Below are positions 40,445-41,382 of a DNA stretch of 41,382 bases, piece after piece. Numbering within the stretch: position 1 is the first letter of the stretch; every line of letters starts with the position of its first letter. The DNA comes from JARRLC01 sp037387425 (GTDB taxonomy: Bacteria; Pseudomonadota; Alphaproteobacteria; Rhizobiales; Rhodomicrobiaceae), in contig JARRLC010000003.1 of the NCBI GenBank assembly GCA_037387425.1, positions 1 to 41,382 of the forward strand, given 5' to 3'. A model generated the notes under the pieces. The model was given only the letters and a program-made list of their open reading frames with translations, did no database searches and had not been told where the DNA came from. Position numbers and translations under genes: made by a program.

Positions 40445-41382
40445 ATGGATGCGCCCGCGGCAGCATCAGAGAGCGATCTGAAAAAGCTCGAAAAAGATCT
40501 AACCACCAAAATTCGAAAAGCTGAAAGTTTGGCGGCGCTTGAAGACTTGCGCGTCGCTGCGCTCGGCAAAAGTGGCAGTGTCACCGGCCTTCTGAAACGG
40601 CTTGGCAGTCTGCCTGCTGATGAGCGTCGCGCTTTCGGCCAAGCGGTCAACGCAGTGAAAACCCGCGTGGCGGAAGCGCTGGACACTCGCAAAACCGCGC
40701 TCGCCGAGGCCGAACTCGCCAACCGCCTGGAAACCGAACGCGTCGATATCTCGCTGCCCGTGGCCGCTGGCCCGCTTGGCGAAGGGCGCATTCACCCGCT
40801 TTCCCAGGTGTGGGACGAGATCACCACGATTTTCGCCGAAATGGGCTTCGCGGTGGCGGAAGGTCCAGATATTGAGACCAACGAAAACAACTTCAACAAG
40901 CTCAACATCCCTGACGAGCACCCGGCCCGCCAGGAACACGACACTTTCTACTTCAACGAGAAGGCCGACGGCGAGCGCCTTTTGCTGCGCACACACACCA
41001 GTCCTGTGCAAATCCGCACCATGCTGGAACAGAAGCCGCCGATCCGCATCGTTGCACCGGGCCGCGTCTACCGTTGCGACAGCGACCAGACGCATACGCC
41101 GATGTTTCACCAGATCGAAGCGCTCATGGTGGACGAGACCACCAATATGGGCCACCTGAAATGGACGCTCACCGAATTTTGCCGCGCCTTCTTTGAGGTG
41201 GATGATCTGCGCATTCGCTTCCGCATGTCGCATTTCCCGTTCACCGAGCCATCCATGGAAGTGGACATCGGCGCGGAGGCTATCGGCAAGCCGGGCGGCT
41301 GGTTGGAAATCGGCGGTAGCGGTATGGTGCACCCGAACGTGCTGAGCGCGGTGGGGATCGATCCGGAGAAATACCAGGGCTT
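40445..41382 (+). CDS. pheS: Phenylalanyl-tRNA synthetase alpha subunit, 3' end outside window
   Basis: Catalytic subunit of the (alpha-beta)2 enzyme that charges tRNA-Phe. 312 codons are visible of roughly 350-360. The N-terminal coiled coil (about 10-90) precedes the class II core: GHIHPL-like GRIHPLSQVWDEI, the FNKLNIPDEHPARQEHDTFY block, motif 2 region RVYRCDSDQTHTPMFHQIE, and RMSHFPFTEPSMEVDI; the frame leaves the window shortly after GGWLEIGGSGMVHPN. ATG 40445 has GGAGAGG upstream. The expected partner pheT would follow outside. Confidence 0.96.
   Translation, partial: MDAPAAASESDLKKLEKDLTTKIRKAESLAALEDLRVAALGKSGSVTGLLKRLGSLPADERRAFGQAVNAVKTRVAEALDTRKTALAEAELANRLETERVDISLPVAAGPLGEGRIHPLSQVWDEITTIFAEMGFAVAEGPDIETNENNFNKLNIPDEHPARQEHDTFYFNEKADGERLLLRTHTSPVQIRTMLEQKPPIRIVAPGRVYRCDSDQTHTPMFHQIEALMVDETTNMGHLKWTLTEFCRAFFEVDDLRIRFRMSHFPFTEPSMEVDIGAEAIGKPGGWLEIGGSGMVHPNVLSAVGIDPEKYQG

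Overview
The window looks like a chromosomal segment of an alphaproteobacterium. It carries a reduced division cluster ftsQ-ftsA-ftsZ-lpxC-bamD, an IalB-family protein, the gene run tpiA-secG-pyrG-kdsA, class III adenylate cyclase next to a Crp/Fnr regulator, and small Cys-containing secreted proteins of a kind I associate with Hyphomicrobiales-like genomes. Order and genus cannot be fixed from the sequence alone. Most of the window is housekeeping DNA with normal coding density. I see no CRISPR array, rRNA, tRNA, prophage or complete insertion sequence.

Layout. 1-1895 (-): oligopeptide-type ABC substrate-binding protein, cut by the window edge. 2243-2953: IalB-like secreted protein with a terminator. 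3255-9627: cell-envelope block ftsQ, ftsA, ftsZ, lpxC, bamD. 9748-10113: small secreted protein. 10324-13293 (-): polA. 13872-18658: stress operon prkA-yeaH-spoVR, preceded by a long palindrome-rich leader. 18762-20717 (-): chemoreceptor. 20837-21619 (-): ubiE. 21669-21927: a MITE-like element with terminal inverted repeats and nested hairpins. 21932-23290: polysaccharide pyruvyl transferase family protein whose 5' end abuts the element. 23453-24298: two tandem paralogous secreted Cys proteins. 24685-25059: bactofilin. 25060-25365: a gap full of inverted repeats that holds a 32-base fragment related to the MITE.

The second half has a minus-strand run, in transcription order tpiA (31048-30284), a Lys-rich secreted protein, secG, pyrG, an unknown membrane-anchored protein and kdsA (26253-25366). 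Divergent from it is ppiD-trpE (31196-34729). trmD (-) converges on trpE. A class III adenylate cyclase (-) and a Crp/Fnr regulator (+) diverge from a shared control region. Then come a glutathione transferase, yidD with a His-rich tail, a class II aldolase (-), and rpmI-rplT-pheS, cut by the window edge.

Functional themes are division and septum assembly (FtsQAZ), outer membrane and LPS biogenesis (LpxC, KdsA, BamD), protein export and membrane insertion (SecG, PpiD, YidD), and starvation or stress physiology (PrkA-YeaH-SpoVR, cAMP-Crp). The least explained items are the MITE-like element and its effect on the adjacent gene, the secreted Cys-protein pair, the cyclase/Crp pair with its unassigned cyclase C-terminal domain, the YidD tail, and structured leaders upstream of prkA and rpmI-rplT. 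I did not find a clearly new multi-gene system.
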